64,000 bases of DNA from Marinobacter sp. F4216 (GTDB lineage Bacteria > Pseudomonadota > Gammaproteobacteria > Pseudomonadales > Oleiphilaceae): assembly GCF_019931195.1 (NCBI RefSeq), contig NZ_JAIOUO010000001.1, positions 41,254-105,253 of the forward strand, given 5' to 3'. The notes beneath the pieces were generated by a model. That model had not been told where the DNA came from. It was given only the letters and a program-made list of their open reading frames with translations, and searched no databases. Numbering within the stretch: the first letter of the stretch is position 1; each line of letters begins with the position of its first letter. A program made the translations under genes and the position numbers. Shown piece after piece: positions 55,621-64,000 of the stretch.

Positions 55621-56521
55621 CATCCTTCTGAGCAGCTTTCTGGGCGGCTTTTTCAGCGGCTTCGCGTTCGGCCTCAGCAAGCTCCTGTTCCACCATCTCT
55701 GGTGTTTCCAGCGAAATCTGGCCTAATGTGCCGCTGCGAAATTCGTTCAGCAGCACTTCCGATACCTTGTGCAGGTCCGGTATGCCACCTCGACCGAAAA
55801 AGCGCCGTTTGGCTGCGATGGCATCCATGAGTCCAAGTCCGTCTTCCGGCAATGGATTCACTCCGTAGCGCGCCTGCACGAGCTCTGGGTATGCCTGTAT
55901 GAGGTAGTCTGCTTCAAACAGGGCAATGTCTTCGAAATCCAGCACGGCGCTGCGAATGGCACCGCTGACGGCAAGCCGGTAACCACTGGCCTCCGGCGAC
56001 AGCTTGGGCCAGAGAAAACCCGGGGTGTCGTACAAAAGGATGTTATCCGGCAGCTTGATGGCCTGTTGGGCCCGGGTAACGGCCGGCTCGTTGCCGGTTT
56101 TTGCCACCGGGCGGCCAGCCAGTGTGTTTATGATGGTGGATTTCCCGACATTCGGAATGCCCAGAATCATTACCCGAAGGGCGCTTTTCTGCAGATCATG
56201 GTCGGGCGTCATCTCCTGGGCCAGCTCAAGGATGCCGAGGGCTTCGTGGCGCTGGTTGTGGGTGAGGGTGATGGTGCGAACCCCCCGCTCGCGCTCAAGC
56301 CAGGTCTGCCAGCGTTCTGTGATCTCCGGATCCGCCAGGTCGCGCTTGTTCAGAACCTTGATGACGGGTTTGTCTCCACGCAGGGCCGGCACCAGCGGAT
56401 TTTCGCTGCTGAACGGTATCCGGGCATCGAGCACTTCGATGATCAGATCCATCTGGGGCATGACCTGTTTGATCTCCTTGCGGGCCTTGTGCATATGCCC
56501 GGGAAACCAGTTAATTGCCAT
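55583..56521 (-). CDS. YlqF/RbgA-family ribosome biogenesis GTPase
   Basis: A 312-residue circularly permuted GTPase: the G4 motif NKRD comes before G1 GIPNVGKS and G3 DTPG. The N-terminal MAINWFPGHMHKARKEI is the family signature. RbgA/YlqF proteins assist late 50S assembly. The C-terminus is extended by an Ala/Lys/Glu-rich tail ending in lysines and arginines. GGAG lies upstream of the ATG. It overlaps the AraC gene by 38 bases. Confidence 0.93.
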   Translation of the reverse strand: MAINWFPGHMHKARKEIKQVMPQMDLIIEVLDARIPFSSENPLVPALRGDKPVIKVLNKRDLADPEITERWQTWLERERGVRTITLTHNQRHEALGILELAQEMTPDHDLQKSALRVMILGIPNVGKSTIINTLAGRPVAKTGNEPAVTRAQQAIKLPDNILLYDTPGFLWPKLSPEASGYRLAVSGAIRSAVLDFEDIALFEADYLIQAYPELVQARYGVNPLPEDGLGLMDAIAAKRRFFGRGGIPDLHKVSEVLLNEFRSGTLGQISLETPEMVEQELAEAEREAAEKAAQKAAQKDVKRKKKDRTGKR

Positions 56522-56772
56522 GATTGCTACTCCGCCGATGATTGAACGGCGCCATTATGAAGGGGAATGGCCAGTTTTTCACTTGTTGAAGGCTGCCCGG
56601 GTGTGAGTCACCCGGGCAGCGCCAAACGGAAATTCATACGAGAAATCCACCACAAAGGGGCAGGAATGGGATGCAAAGGCGGGCCCGGATGTTTTAGGGT
56701 GTACGACCTGTGACGAGAAAAATACATGTTTGTGGTCTCGTGAGTTAGGCCACCCTATTAACGGAGAAGTTT

Positions 56773-57216
56773 ATGAAGCTCGGTAAATTGATTGGTTCGG
56801 CACTCATCGCTCTGTCTTTGTCAGCGCCGGTAGCTGCGCAGGCCCCGGCTGGTCAGCCCGACCAGGTAGATCAGCTGGCGCAGCTGGTAGGGTTGTCGGA
56901 TGACCAGCAAACAGAGATCCGCGGCATTATTGACGAGATGCAGGGGCAGATTGGCGAGCTTCAGCAGGAAGCCCGGACACTACAGCAAGCACTGCAGGCC
57001 GAAATCAAGGCCGACTACGATGAAGCCACGATTCGTGAAAGTGCCGAGGAGCTGGGCGAGCTGACTGGTGAAATCGCTGCATTGTCGACCCTGATGCAGG
57101 CCAAAGTAGACAGCGTGTTCACTGATGAGCAGCGTGACGAACTGGACCGCCGGATGAAGCAGATGCAACAGCAGATGCAACAACAGCGTCAGATGATGCA
57201 GCAGCCGGGGCAGTAA
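56773..57216 (+). CDS. Spy/CpxP-like periplasmic protein
   Basis: A 147-residue exported protein with a signal peptide of about 24 residues (ending AAQA). The rest is helical and charged, with QQTEIRGIIDEMQGQIGELQQ, a second helix about 75-105 and FTDEQRDELDRRMKQM, which resembles the LTxxQ motifs of Spy/CpxP chaperones or metal-stress proteins such as ZraP. The tail is Gln/Met-rich. CGGAG lies upstream. The role is inferred from fold-like features. Confidence 0.6.
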   Translation: MKLGKLIGSALIALSLSAPVAAQAPAGQPDQVDQLAQLVGLSDDQQTEIRGIIDEMQGQIGELQQEARTLQQALQAEIKADYDEATIRESAEELGELTGEIAALSTLMQAKVDSVFTDEQRDELDRRMKQMQQQMQQQRQMMQQPGQ

Positions 57217-57243
57217 TACGGCTCTGCCTGTATCGTTGAAATG

Positions 57244-57275
57244 AAAAGGCCGCATCATTTGATGCGGCCTTTTTT
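57244..57275. terminator. Bidirectional intrinsic terminator
   Basis: A 14-bp perfect stem (AAAAGGCCGCATCA / TGATGCGGCCTTTT) with a two-base loop lies between the Spy-like gene and the convergent RND gene. T tracts occur on both sides. Confidence 0.92.
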
Positions 57276-57278
57276 GTG

Positions 57279-59795
57279 TCAGTTGGCAGTCTGGGTGTTG
57301 CTGGAACTGCCTTCCGGACCGAAGGGTTTGGTCAGGACAATCAGGCGCGGCAGCAATGTCAGTGCGCCAACCAGTGCCATGAACATGGCGAAGCCGGTGA
57401 ACAGGCCAAAGTAGATGGTCGGAATAAAGTTTGACAGCACCAGGATGGAGAAGCCCGAGATGATCGTCAGGGAGGTGTAGAACATCGCCTGGCCGATGCT
57501 GCGATGGCAGCGATGCATGGCGGCCAGGTAGTCACCGTCCTTGCGGATTTCCACACGGAACCGGTGGATATAGTGGATGGTGTCGTCGACGGCAATGCCC
57601 ACGGTGATGGCCGCGACGGTGATGGTCATCATATCCAGCGGAATGCCCAGCCAACCCATCAGCCCCAGGACCGATCCGGCGGCAATGAGGTTGGGGGCAA
57701 TACCCACCAGCGCCAGCTTCAGCGACCGGAACAGCAGCAGGAACATCACCAGAATGGCCAGCAGCACCACACCAATGGTCTTGATCTGGGAGTCGAACAG
57801 GCTTTGCAGCATATTGTTGTACATCACCGTCATGCCGGTGAAGAGCACCTGGTCATCCTCGAAGTCCAGCTCTGTAGTCAGGTGCTCTCTGATGCGATCC
57901 AGCAGCGCCTGGCGCCGGAGATCTGGCATGGTTTCCAGGATACGGATGCTGAAACGGGCCTGGTCGTGTTCTTCGGAAATGTAGGGCGTGAGCAGGATAT
58001 CCTTGAGATCATCCGGCACGGCCGCCGGTACAAACGCAAGTTCCAGCGCGTCCAGAGGTTCGCCCTGATTGATCCTGGCCAGAATCGCGAGAGTGGTGTC
58101 GATGGACAGCACCTTGCCGGTTTCCGGCAGGCTCTCCAGATAACTGTGGACCTTCTCCAGCCGACTCATTTTCTGATAGGTGTACCAGGTGTCCCGGTAC
58201 TCCTCGGCGCCGCCACAATCGTCGACAAACGGATCGCAACTGCTGGCAAAGGGGTCGCCATCCACGGCCGCGTCTTCAGGCGGCAGGTCGTCGGTAATCA
58301 CCACATCCAGCGGCGTGGTGCCGCCCAGCCGGTTATCGATGGTCACCATGCCCTGGTGGATTTCCGTCGATGACTTGAAGTAATCGACGAAGCTGTTTTC
58401 CACGGTCAGTCGGCTGATACCGATCACACACAGCACCGCGATGACCATCGATCCCACGAGCACCAGGGAGCCAAACCGTTCAGTGAAGCGGGCGAAAGCA
58501 TCGGTAAAGGGAATTCGGTCGGAGGTCACCCGCTTGTCAAGAGGCGGCGGTAGCAACGCCAGAAGCGCCGGGAAGACCACGAAGGTGATCAGGAAGGCCA
58601 CGGCGAGGCCGAGGGTCATCATCCAGCCAAAATCAATGACCGGGCGGATACCGCTGAAGGTCAGGGAACCAAACGCCACAATGGTGGTGATTGCCATGTA
58701 GAAACAGGGTTTGACCATGGCATACACGGTCTTGCGGAGCGTATCGCGGGCGGCGGCTTCCGGTTCGTCGTGCTGGAACTCCCGGTAGCGCACGATCAGG
58801 TGGATGGTCAGTGACAGGGTCATGATCAGCAGCAGGGCGACGAAATTTGAGGAAATCACCGTCACCGGCCACTGTGCCCAGCCCAGGAAGCCAATCATCA
58901 ACCACACGGTAAAGCTGCAGCACAGCAGGGGCACCAGCACCCAGCGCCACTGGCGGAAGATGATCGCCAGCGTCACCAACAGGAACACCAGAACGCCCAG
59001 ACCGAAGGTGGACAGGTCGTTCTGGATAAACCGGATCATGTCCGAAACCACCATGGGTACACCGCCAAGGTGAATATCAGCCTTGTGGCGATGCTGGTCG
59101 AGAATGTCTCGAACGCGATTAATGGTGGCGTCCCGCTCCTTTCCGAGTTGCTCGGTATAACCGATAAAAGCGTCCCGCGCCCTTTCGTATTGAGTCTGTT
59201 GCTCGGCGCTTGCATCGCCGGCGGCCAAGAGGTCACGCAGTCGATTGCGTTCGTTCAGTAATTCAAAGTATTTCTCTGGAGTGGGCAGATTGACCTGAAT
59301 GGCGGTGGTCTGACCGTCCTCGCTGATCAGCAGGTTGGGGTACAGCGGGTTGTTGAGGAGGGCACCGCGCGCGGTTTCAGGCGGAACGTCATGCTCGTCC
59401 AGGGTTTTGATTTCCGAGTCGGCGGTGTCCAGCGTCAGGTCCGGGCTGTGGAGCAGTGGCACATTGAGGATGCTGTTGGTCGAGCCAACGGCGTCCAGTG
59501 CCTGAAGTTCGTCCCGCAGACCGCGCAGATCCGACAGACCCTGCTCGGAGAAAAGCGTGTCGTGGGGCGTGTAGGTAACCACCAGGAAATCGTCGGAGGT
59601 GGTAAAACGCCGGTTCACCTGACGGTACTGTTCCAGTGATCGGTCGTTCTCCAGAACCAGGGATTCGGCCGAAGCATCGAGGCGGAACTGGTCAAAACGA
59701 AGGGCTGCCAGGCCCAAGAGAAGGGCGAGGGCGGCCAGCACCATCAGCGGGTGTGGCAGTATCAGGCGATTATACAGATTGGAAAGCCGGTTCAT
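57279..59795 (-). CDS. RND/MMPL-superfamily exporter
   Basis: An 838-residue membrane protein with twelve predicted membrane segments in two halves and two large periplasmic domains. The RND/MMPL-type core appears as VTVISSNFVALLLIMTLSLTIHLIVRYREF in pieces about 315-345 and TVGIAVDDTIHYIHRFR in the second half. Such proteins move lipids or hydrophobic compounds with proton force. The second periplasmic domain has a paired cysteine loop (SSCDPFVDDC). ATG 59795 is preferred over 59837. No membrane-fusion partner is adjacent, so it is likely the single-component kind. Confidence 0.85.
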   Translation of the reverse strand: MNRLSNLYNRLILPHPLMVLAALALLLGLAALRFDQFRLDASAESLVLENDRSLEQYRQVNRRFTTSDDFLVVTYTPHDTLFSEQGLSDLRGLRDELQALDAVGSTNSILNVPLLHSPDLTLDTADSEIKTLDEHDVPPETARGALLNNPLYPNLLISEDGQTTAIQVNLPTPEKYFELLNERNRLRDLLAAGDASAEQQTQYERARDAFIGYTEQLGKERDATINRVRDILDQHRHKADIHLGGVPMVVSDMIRFIQNDLSTFGLGVLVFLLVTLAIIFRQWRWVLVPLLCCSFTVWLMIGFLGWAQWPVTVISSNFVALLLIMTLSLTIHLIVRYREFQHDEPEAAARDTLRKTVYAMVKPCFYMAITTIVAFGSLTFSGIRPVIDFGWMMTLGLAVAFLITFVVFPALLALLPPPLDKRVTSDRIPFTDAFARFTERFGSLVLVGSMVIAVLCVIGISRLTVENSFVDYFKSSTEIHQGMVTIDNRLGGTTPLDVVITDDLPPEDAAVDGDPFASSCDPFVDDCGGAEEYRDTWYTYQKMSRLEKVHSYLESLPETGKVLSIDTTLAILARINQGEPLDALELAFVPAAVPDDLKDILLTPYISEEHDQARFSIRILETMPDLRRQALLDRIREHLTTELDFEDDQVLFTGMTVMYNNMLQSLFDSQIKTIGVVLLAILVMFLLLFRSLKLALVGIAPNLIAAGSVLGLMGWLGIPLDMMTITVAAITVGIAVDDTIHYIHRFRVEIRKDGDYLAAMHRCHRSIGQAMFYTSLTIISGFSILVLSNFIPTIYFGLFTGFAMFMALVGALTLLPRLIVLTKPFGPEGSSSNTQTAN

Positions 59796-59890
59796 GGATG
59801 GACAACTCTGCGCAAAAACGAGCGCAGAGTTTGCCATAAATGCCGGTAAACTGTGACCTTTCGGGGCGGGTTATCGGCGATCCGTGGGCG

Positions 59891-60940
59891 TCAGTCGAGG
59901 GATTTGACAGGAATTTGCATCGCATTGGCCGACGCAGGAACGTCTGGCACCGCCAGGCCAAGGTTGTTCTTGTCGAACACCTTGTCGGCCCGATAACTGG
60001 AGCGGACCATGGGGCCGGACGGCACTTCCATGAAACCTTTTTCCAGACCGATTTCCCGGTACCGGTTGAACTCCTCGGGGGTGACGTAACGCTCAACCGG
60101 CAGGTGGTTGGGTGTCGGGCGAAGGTACTGGCCCAGAGTAAGGATATCCACGCCAATGGCACGCAGGTCGTCCATGGTTTGCAGGATTTCTTCCTCGGTT
60201 TCGCCCAGGCCCAGCATCAGGCTGGTCTTGGTCAGGATGTCCGGGCGGTATTCCTTGGCGTGTTTCAGAACACTCAGGGTTTTCTGGTAGCCAGCGCGCG
60301 GGTCGCGGACGCGATGGGTCAGCCGATCCACGGTTTCGACATTCTGGGCGAAGACGTCGAGTCCTGAATCCACCACTTTCTCGACGTCCGACATTACCGC
60401 GTCGAAATCGGGGGTCAGTGCTTCGACCGCCACTTCGGGTGTGCGCTGTTTGATGGCCGCCACGCAGGCGGCGTAGTGGCTGGCACCGCCATCGGCAAGG
60501 TCGTCACGGTCGACGGAGGTGAGCACGATGTAGCGAAGCCCCATCAGTTCGACCGACTTGGCCGTGTTCTCGGGCTCTTCGTGATCCAGCCACCCCTTGG
60601 GATTCCCGGTGTCGACAGCGCAGAACTTGCAGGCCCGGGTACAGACCGATCCCATCACCATGATGGTGGCGGTGCCCGCGGTCCAGCACTCGCCGATATT
60701 GGGGCAATGGGATTCCTGGCAAACGGTACTCAGTCGGTGTTCCTGAACGTTGCGACGAACGGCTTCATAGCGCTCCCCGCCGGGCATGCGGGCCCGCAGC
60801 CACTTTGGCTTGCGTTCCAGCGGGCGGTTCTCGGAGTTGTCGCCGGAGGATCGCTTCACACCATCCTTGATGGCAGAAAAGCCGTGCTCACTGCGAAATT
60901 TGGAACCACTGGTAATGCGGGGTTTTGCGCTGTCGCTCAT
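59891..60940 (-). CDS. lipA: Lipoyl synthase
   Basis: A radical SAM enzyme that inserts two sulfurs into octanoyl groups on lipoyl domains. It is 349 residues. The auxiliary cluster cysteines are Cys74, Cys79 and Cys85 and the radical SAM cluster is CTRACKFC (Cys100, 104, 107). The end has RSSY, whose Ser ligates the auxiliary cluster. The middle part, [16 protein letters not shown] and [20 protein letters not shown], is closer to my memory of mitochondrial-type LipA than to the E. coli or Pseudomonas type. The start is uncertain: 60976 is the alternative. It is isolated from lipB (30486). Confidence 0.93.
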   Translation of the reverse strand: MSDSAKPRITSGSKFRSEHGFSAIKDGVKRSSGDNSENRPLERKPKWLRARMPGGERYEAVRRNVQEHRLSTVCQESHCPNIGECWTAGTATIMVMGSVCTRACKFCAVDTGNPKGWLDHEEPENTAKSVELMGLRYIVLTSVDRDDLADGGASHYAACVAAIKQRTPEVAVEALTPDFDAVMSDVEKVVDSGLDVFAQNVETVDRLTHRVRDPRAGYQKTLSVLKHAKEYRPDILTKTSLMLGLGETEEEILQTMDDLRAIGVDILTLGQYLRPTPNHLPVERYVTPEEFNRYREIGLEKGFMEVPSGPMVRSSYRADKVFDKNNLGLAVPDVPASANAMQIPVKSLD

Positions 60941-61070
60941 TCCAACCGGACTCTTTTGTTGAGGCTTGCGGGGCATTTAAGAGTAATGTCCGGCCCCCGG
61001 AGATACAAGGCGGGTACGGGCAATCACGGGGATCGACCGGGCACGACATTGGTCGTACCCGGTGTCTGGG

Positions 61071-62348
61071 TCAGGCCTGGGAAGCCGCCAGTGCCTGAGT
61101 GATGTCCGCGATGATGTCGTCCACATGTTCAAGGCCAATGGACAGCCGGACAAGGTCCTCACTGACGCCGGCGCTGCGCAACTCATCCGGCCCCAGCTGG
61201 CGGTGGGTAGTGCTCGCCGGGTGGCAGGCCAGGGATTTCGCATCGCCGATGTTCACCAGACGGTAAATCAGCTGCAGGGCATCAATGAATTTTGCACCGG
61301 CTTCCAGCCCGCCCCGAATGCCAAAGCTCAGGATGCCAGAGGCCTTGCCGCCACAGATCTTGTCACAGGTGGCTTTGTAGGGGCTGTTCGGCAAGGCTGC
61401 ATAATTGACCCACTCAACCGCCTCGTGCTGTTCCAGGAAGCTGGCAACTGTCTCGGCATTCTGGCAGTGGCGCTCCATACGGAGAGACAGGGTTTCAAGC
61501 CCCTGCATGATCAGGAAGGCATTGAACGGTGACAGGGCCGCACCGGTGTTGCGCAGGGGGACGACCCGGCATCGGCCAATGAAGGCGGCAGGGCCAAGGG
61601 CTTCGGTGTACACCACGCCGTGGTAGGACGGATCCGGCTCGTTCAGCATCGGGAACTTGTCGGCGCTGGCTTTCCAGTCGAACTTGCCGGAATCCACGAC
61701 GATGCCCGCCACGGTCGTTCCGTGCCCACCGATGTACTTGGTCAGCGAGTGGATGACGATATCTGCACCGTACTCGATGGGGCGACACAGGAAGGGGGTT
61801 GCGACGGTGTTGTCCACCATCAGGGGAATGCCGTGGCGGTGGGCGATCTCGGCCCAGCGCTGAATGTCGACGATGTTGCCCGCCGGATTACCGATGGACT
61901 CGCAGAACAGGGCGCGAGTGTTCTCATCGATCGCCTTTTCCACCGCGTCGAAGTCATCGTGGGGCACCATGCGACACTCAATGCCCTGGTTGGGCAATGA
62001 ATGGGCGAACAGATTGTAGGTGCCACCATACAGCTGGCTGGTGCTGACGATGTTGTTACCAACCTTACAGATCGTCTGCAGGGAGTAGGTGATGGCGGCC
62101 ATGCCCGAGGCCAGTGCGAGTGCGCCGACGCCACCTTCCAGTTGTGTCATCCGTTCTTCCAGCACCGCATTGGTTGGATTCATGATGCGCGAATAGATGT
62201 TGCCCGGGACTTTCAGGTCGAAGAGGTCAGCCCCATGCTGGGTATTGTCAAAGGTGAACGATGTGGTCTGGTAGATGGGCGTGGTGGCCGCATGAGTCGT
62301 GGGATCGCCATTGAATCCGGCGTGCAGAGCGAGCGTTTCGAGTTTCAT
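61071..62348 (-). CDS. metY: O-acetylhomoserine sulfhydrylase
   Basis: A PLP enzyme that makes homocysteine from O-acetylhomoserine and sulfide. It is 425 residues, starting MKLETLALHAGFNGDPTTHA, with the PLP lysine in IHSLTKYIGGHGT and the C-terminal QLGPDELRSAGVSEDLVRLSIGLE typical of the Cys/Met enzyme family. The 425-residue length and the inserts match MetY rather than MetB or MetZ. AAGGA precedes the ATG. The next gene upstream is a serine hydrolase on the same strand, 79 bases away. No SAM riboswitch is visible in that space. Confidence 0.92.
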   Translation of the reverse strand: MKLETLALHAGFNGDPTTHAATTPIYQTTSFTFDNTQHGADLFDLKVPGNIYSRIMNPTNAVLEERMTQLEGGVGALALASGMAAITYSLQTICKVGNNIVSTSQLYGGTYNLFAHSLPNQGIECRMVPHDDFDAVEKAIDENTRALFCESIGNPAGNIVDIQRWAEIAHRHGIPLMVDNTVATPFLCRPIEYGADIVIHSLTKYIGGHGTTVAGIVVDSGKFDWKASADKFPMLNEPDPSYHGVVYTEALGPAAFIGRCRVVPLRNTGAALSPFNAFLIMQGLETLSLRMERHCQNAETVASFLEQHEAVEWVNYAALPNSPYKATCDKICGGKASGILSFGIRGGLEAGAKFIDALQLIYRLVNIGDAKSLACHPASTTHRQLGPDELRSAGVSEDLVRLSIGLEHVDDIIADITQALAASQA

Positions 62349-62427
62349 TGCAACGTCCTTGCAGGTTGGTTGTTGGTGTTGTTGGGTAATTCCTTTCTGG
62401 ATTGAATCGTGTCCGGTAAGTTACCGG

Positions 62428-63642
62428 TCAGATCATTGCGTCGTATACCAGTTTGCGGACTTCCTCCCGAACCGGGTAGGCCGACGAAGGCATCAACTGT
62501 GTCATAAAAATTAGGACCAGTTCGTTGGCTGGGTCAACCTGGAAATAGGTGCCTGCCAGACCTCCCCAGCCAAACTCGCCAATGGAGCCCGCGGTTGAGT
62601 GGGGCGATTCGGCAATTCTGACGGCAAAGCCGAGCCCAAAACCATTGCCAATTCGGGATGATTCACTGAATGGAGCGATCGACAGTGCCGGGATGTCTTT
62701 ATTGTCCGGCAGGTGGTTCTGGCGCATCAGATCCAGGGTGTCACGGCGGATGATACGGCGCCCGCGGTATTCACCGCCCTGGCACAGAGCCTGGGCGAAA
62801 GCGTGGTAGTCGTCCAGGGTGGACACCAGTCCCCCGCCCCCGGACAGGAAACGGGGTTCGCGCAAGTAGCGGGAGCGCTCCGGGTCGTCCTGCAGCTTCA
62901 TCTGGTCACCCGGTTGGTGCAGGTAGCAGGCGGCAAGGCGCGATCGTTTCTCTGGTGGAACATGAAAACCGGTGTCGTCCATGCCCAGTGGGCGAAAAAT
63001 GTGCTGCTGGAAATAGTCAGCCAGCGACTGGCCGGATAGTTGCTGGACCAGGTAACCCAGCACATCGGTGGATACCGAGTAATTCCAGGCAGTACCGGGT
63101 GAGAACTCCAGTGGCAGATCGGTCAGGCGCTGGATCAGCTTGTCCAGCGTCAGGGTGCCGCTGCCATCCAGCTTCAGACGACGATACGCGGCATCTACCG
63201 GCGTTTGCTCCAGGAAGCCATAGGTCAGCCCGGAAGTATGGGTCATCAGATCCCGAATGGTCATCGGCTTGCTGAGAGAACGGGTCTGGAAATCGGGCCA
63301 GTGCCCGTTGTCGTAGACTTCCAGACGCTGCCACCCCGGAATATAACGGTGCACGGGATCGTCCAGCTTGAACAGGCCTCTCTCATAAAGCTGCATCATG
63401 GCAATGGAGGTGACCGGCTTGGTCATCGAGTAGATCCGGAAAATCGTATCATCAGCCAGGGGTCTCTGGCGCTCTACATCCATCCAGCCCTGCGCGCGTT
63501 GCCATACTGCTTTCCCGTGGCGGGCCACCAGCGTGACGGCACAAGGAAGCTTGCCCGGTTGCAGGTAATGGTGATCCAGATAAGCGGCAATGCGTTCAAG
63601 GCGCTCGACTGAAAAGCCAGCGACATCTTCATCGGCAGACAT
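62428..63642 (-). CDS. Class C beta-lactamase-family serine hydrolase (esterase-like)
   Basis: A 404-residue cytosolic-looking protein of the beta-lactamase/EstB family without an evident signal peptide. The nucleophile motif is SMTK (Ser72-Lys75) and the second motif is YSV (188-190), where lactamases have YxN. These changes and the absence of a signal fit an esterase or transesterase rather than a lactamase. GAGGAG lies upstream of the ATG. Substrate is unknown. Confidence 0.87.
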   Translation of the reverse strand: MSADEDVAGFSVERLERIAAYLDHHYLQPGKLPCAVTLVARHGKAVWQRAQGWMDVERQRPLADDTIFRIYSMTKPVTSIAMMQLYERGLFKLDDPVHRYIPGWQRLEVYDNGHWPDFQTRSLSKPMTIRDLMTHTSGLTYGFLEQTPVDAAYRRLKLDGSGTLTLDKLIQRLTDLPLEFSPGTAWNYSVSTDVLGYLVQQLSGQSLADYFQQHIFRPLGMDDTGFHVPPEKRSRLAACYLHQPGDQMKLQDDPERSRYLREPRFLSGGGGLVSTLDDYHAFAQALCQGGEYRGRRIIRRDTLDLMRQNHLPDNKDIPALSIAPFSESSRIGNGFGLGFAVRIAESPHSTAGSIGEFGWGGLAGTYFQVDPANELVLIFMTQLMPSSAYPVREEVRKLVYDAMI

Positions 63643-63829
63643 ACGGTTCTCCTCGGCAGAGTAGGGAGCTTATGCCAATGTCGATGCGGGGAGAAGGGGG
63701 GATGTCACCGTCACTTTTTCGGGGGTTATCTGTCGCGAAAAACGTGCGGTACGTCACGTATTTCCTATACTGCTAGATTACCCGGGGACAAAGATGTCCC
63801 GCGCCTGGCGAGATCAAGGAAGCCGAGCA

Positions 63830-64000
63830 ATGAAAACCAAACCGCTGTTCAGGACCTCTTTGTGGGTGCTGGTCACATTCGGGTTTGGCTGTACCGAGAG
63901 CGAAACGACGTTCAAGGAGGACCCGGATACGGCTCCTCCTCCCAGGGCTGCTCCGTCGCCGGGCGAGCCGAGAATGCCTTTTCCGGGTGAACCGGAACCG
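63830..64000 (+). CDS. Predicted lipoprotein, N-terminal fragment (cut by window edge)
   Basis: The first 57 codons of a gene that continues past the window. It begins MKTKPLFRTSLWVLVTFGFGC, a hydrophobic signal with a possible lipobox; the residue three before the Cys is Gly, which is unusual. A Pro/Glu-rich linker with PGEP repeats follows. AAGGA lies 10 bases before the ATG. Function cannot be judged from this part. Confidence 0.6.
   Translation, partial: MKTKPLFRTSLWVLVTFGFGCTESETTFKEDPDTAPPPRAAPSPGEPRMPFPGEPEP

Noticed and set aside
62349..62427. SAM riboswitch or other methionine-responsive leader before metY
   Set aside because: Only 79 bases separate metY from the upstream gene and no long structured leader can be fitted.
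1..64000. CRISPR arrays, insertion sequences, prophage or integrative elements
   Set aside because: No regularly spaced repeats, transposase, integrase or phage structural genes were seen, and the 3' end of tRNA-Leu is not followed by an integrase gene.

Overview
The window is a gene-dense stretch of a gammaproteobacterial chromosome. It has about 64 protein genes, one tRNA, short spacers and moderately high G+C. Gene content and order (dxs-ispA-xseB, rsfS-rlmH-mrdA-rodA-rlpA-dacC-ybeD, rpsF-rpsR-membrane protein-rplI-dnaB-alr, an Fnr/Anr-type regulator, PPi-type phosphofructokinase) fit a Marinobacter-like or Pseudomonas-related marine heterotroph. This assignment is inferred from gene order and protein character; no database search was possible. 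I see no rRNA, insertion sequence, prophage, plasmid function or CRISPR array.

Layout. 1-4354: end of ribA, a bidirectional terminator, then the leftward isoprenoid block dxs, ispA, xseB and an NRDE protein. 4444-7538: rightward TSUP permease, lgt, thyA, folA. 7535-13573: DEAD-box helicase, thioesterase-like protein, an alpha/beta hydrolase of the haloalkane dehalogenase family whose nucleophile position is Asn, a small cysteine-rich protein, an orphan, an AI-2E-family permease and a small secreted peptidoglycan-binding-like protein. 13633-20983: ilvD, a CNB-HDOD protein, a Lon-N-domain protein, and a leftward overlapping cluster of two membrane proteins with degenerate GGDEF domains followed by a DedA-PAP2 fusion. 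21122-31124: proA, nadD, rsfS, rlmH and the elongasome/cell-wall block mrdA, rodA, rlpA, dacC, ybeD, an inserted SDR gene, lipB.

31148-41863: an apparently intact diguanylate cyclase, an ABC1/UbiB-like kinase, a YqaA-type membrane protein, glutaredoxin, PPi-phosphofructokinase, mpl, ubiX, a long-chain-type acyl-CoA dehydrogenase and a large orphan lipoprotein. 41990-50533: tRNA-Leu(CAG) with a good sigma70 promoter, rnr, rlmB, the rpsF-rpsR-rplI ribosomal block, dnaB and alr. 50546-64000: an orphan, a RmlD-like protein lacking the catalytic Tyr/Lys pair, fnr/anr, fabB without a neighbouring fabA, an Mpo1-like protein, an AraC regulator, YlqF/RbgA-like GTPase, a Spy/CpxP-like periplasmic protein, an RND/MMPL exporter, lipA (about 29 kb from lipB), metY, a class-C-type serine hydrolase and the start of a lipoprotein.

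Most of the window is housekeeping. The best candidate for something undescribed is the 17524-20983 cluster. Both of its GGDEF domains have lost the catalytic signature but keep an RxxD inhibitory-site motif at the canonical spacing. That pattern suggests c-di-GMP receptors rather than synthases, coupled to a membrane lipid phosphatase/flippase-like fusion. The Asn-nucleophile hydrolase, the displaced lipA and the altered rodA-rlpA and ybeD-lipB junctions are the next most interesting points.
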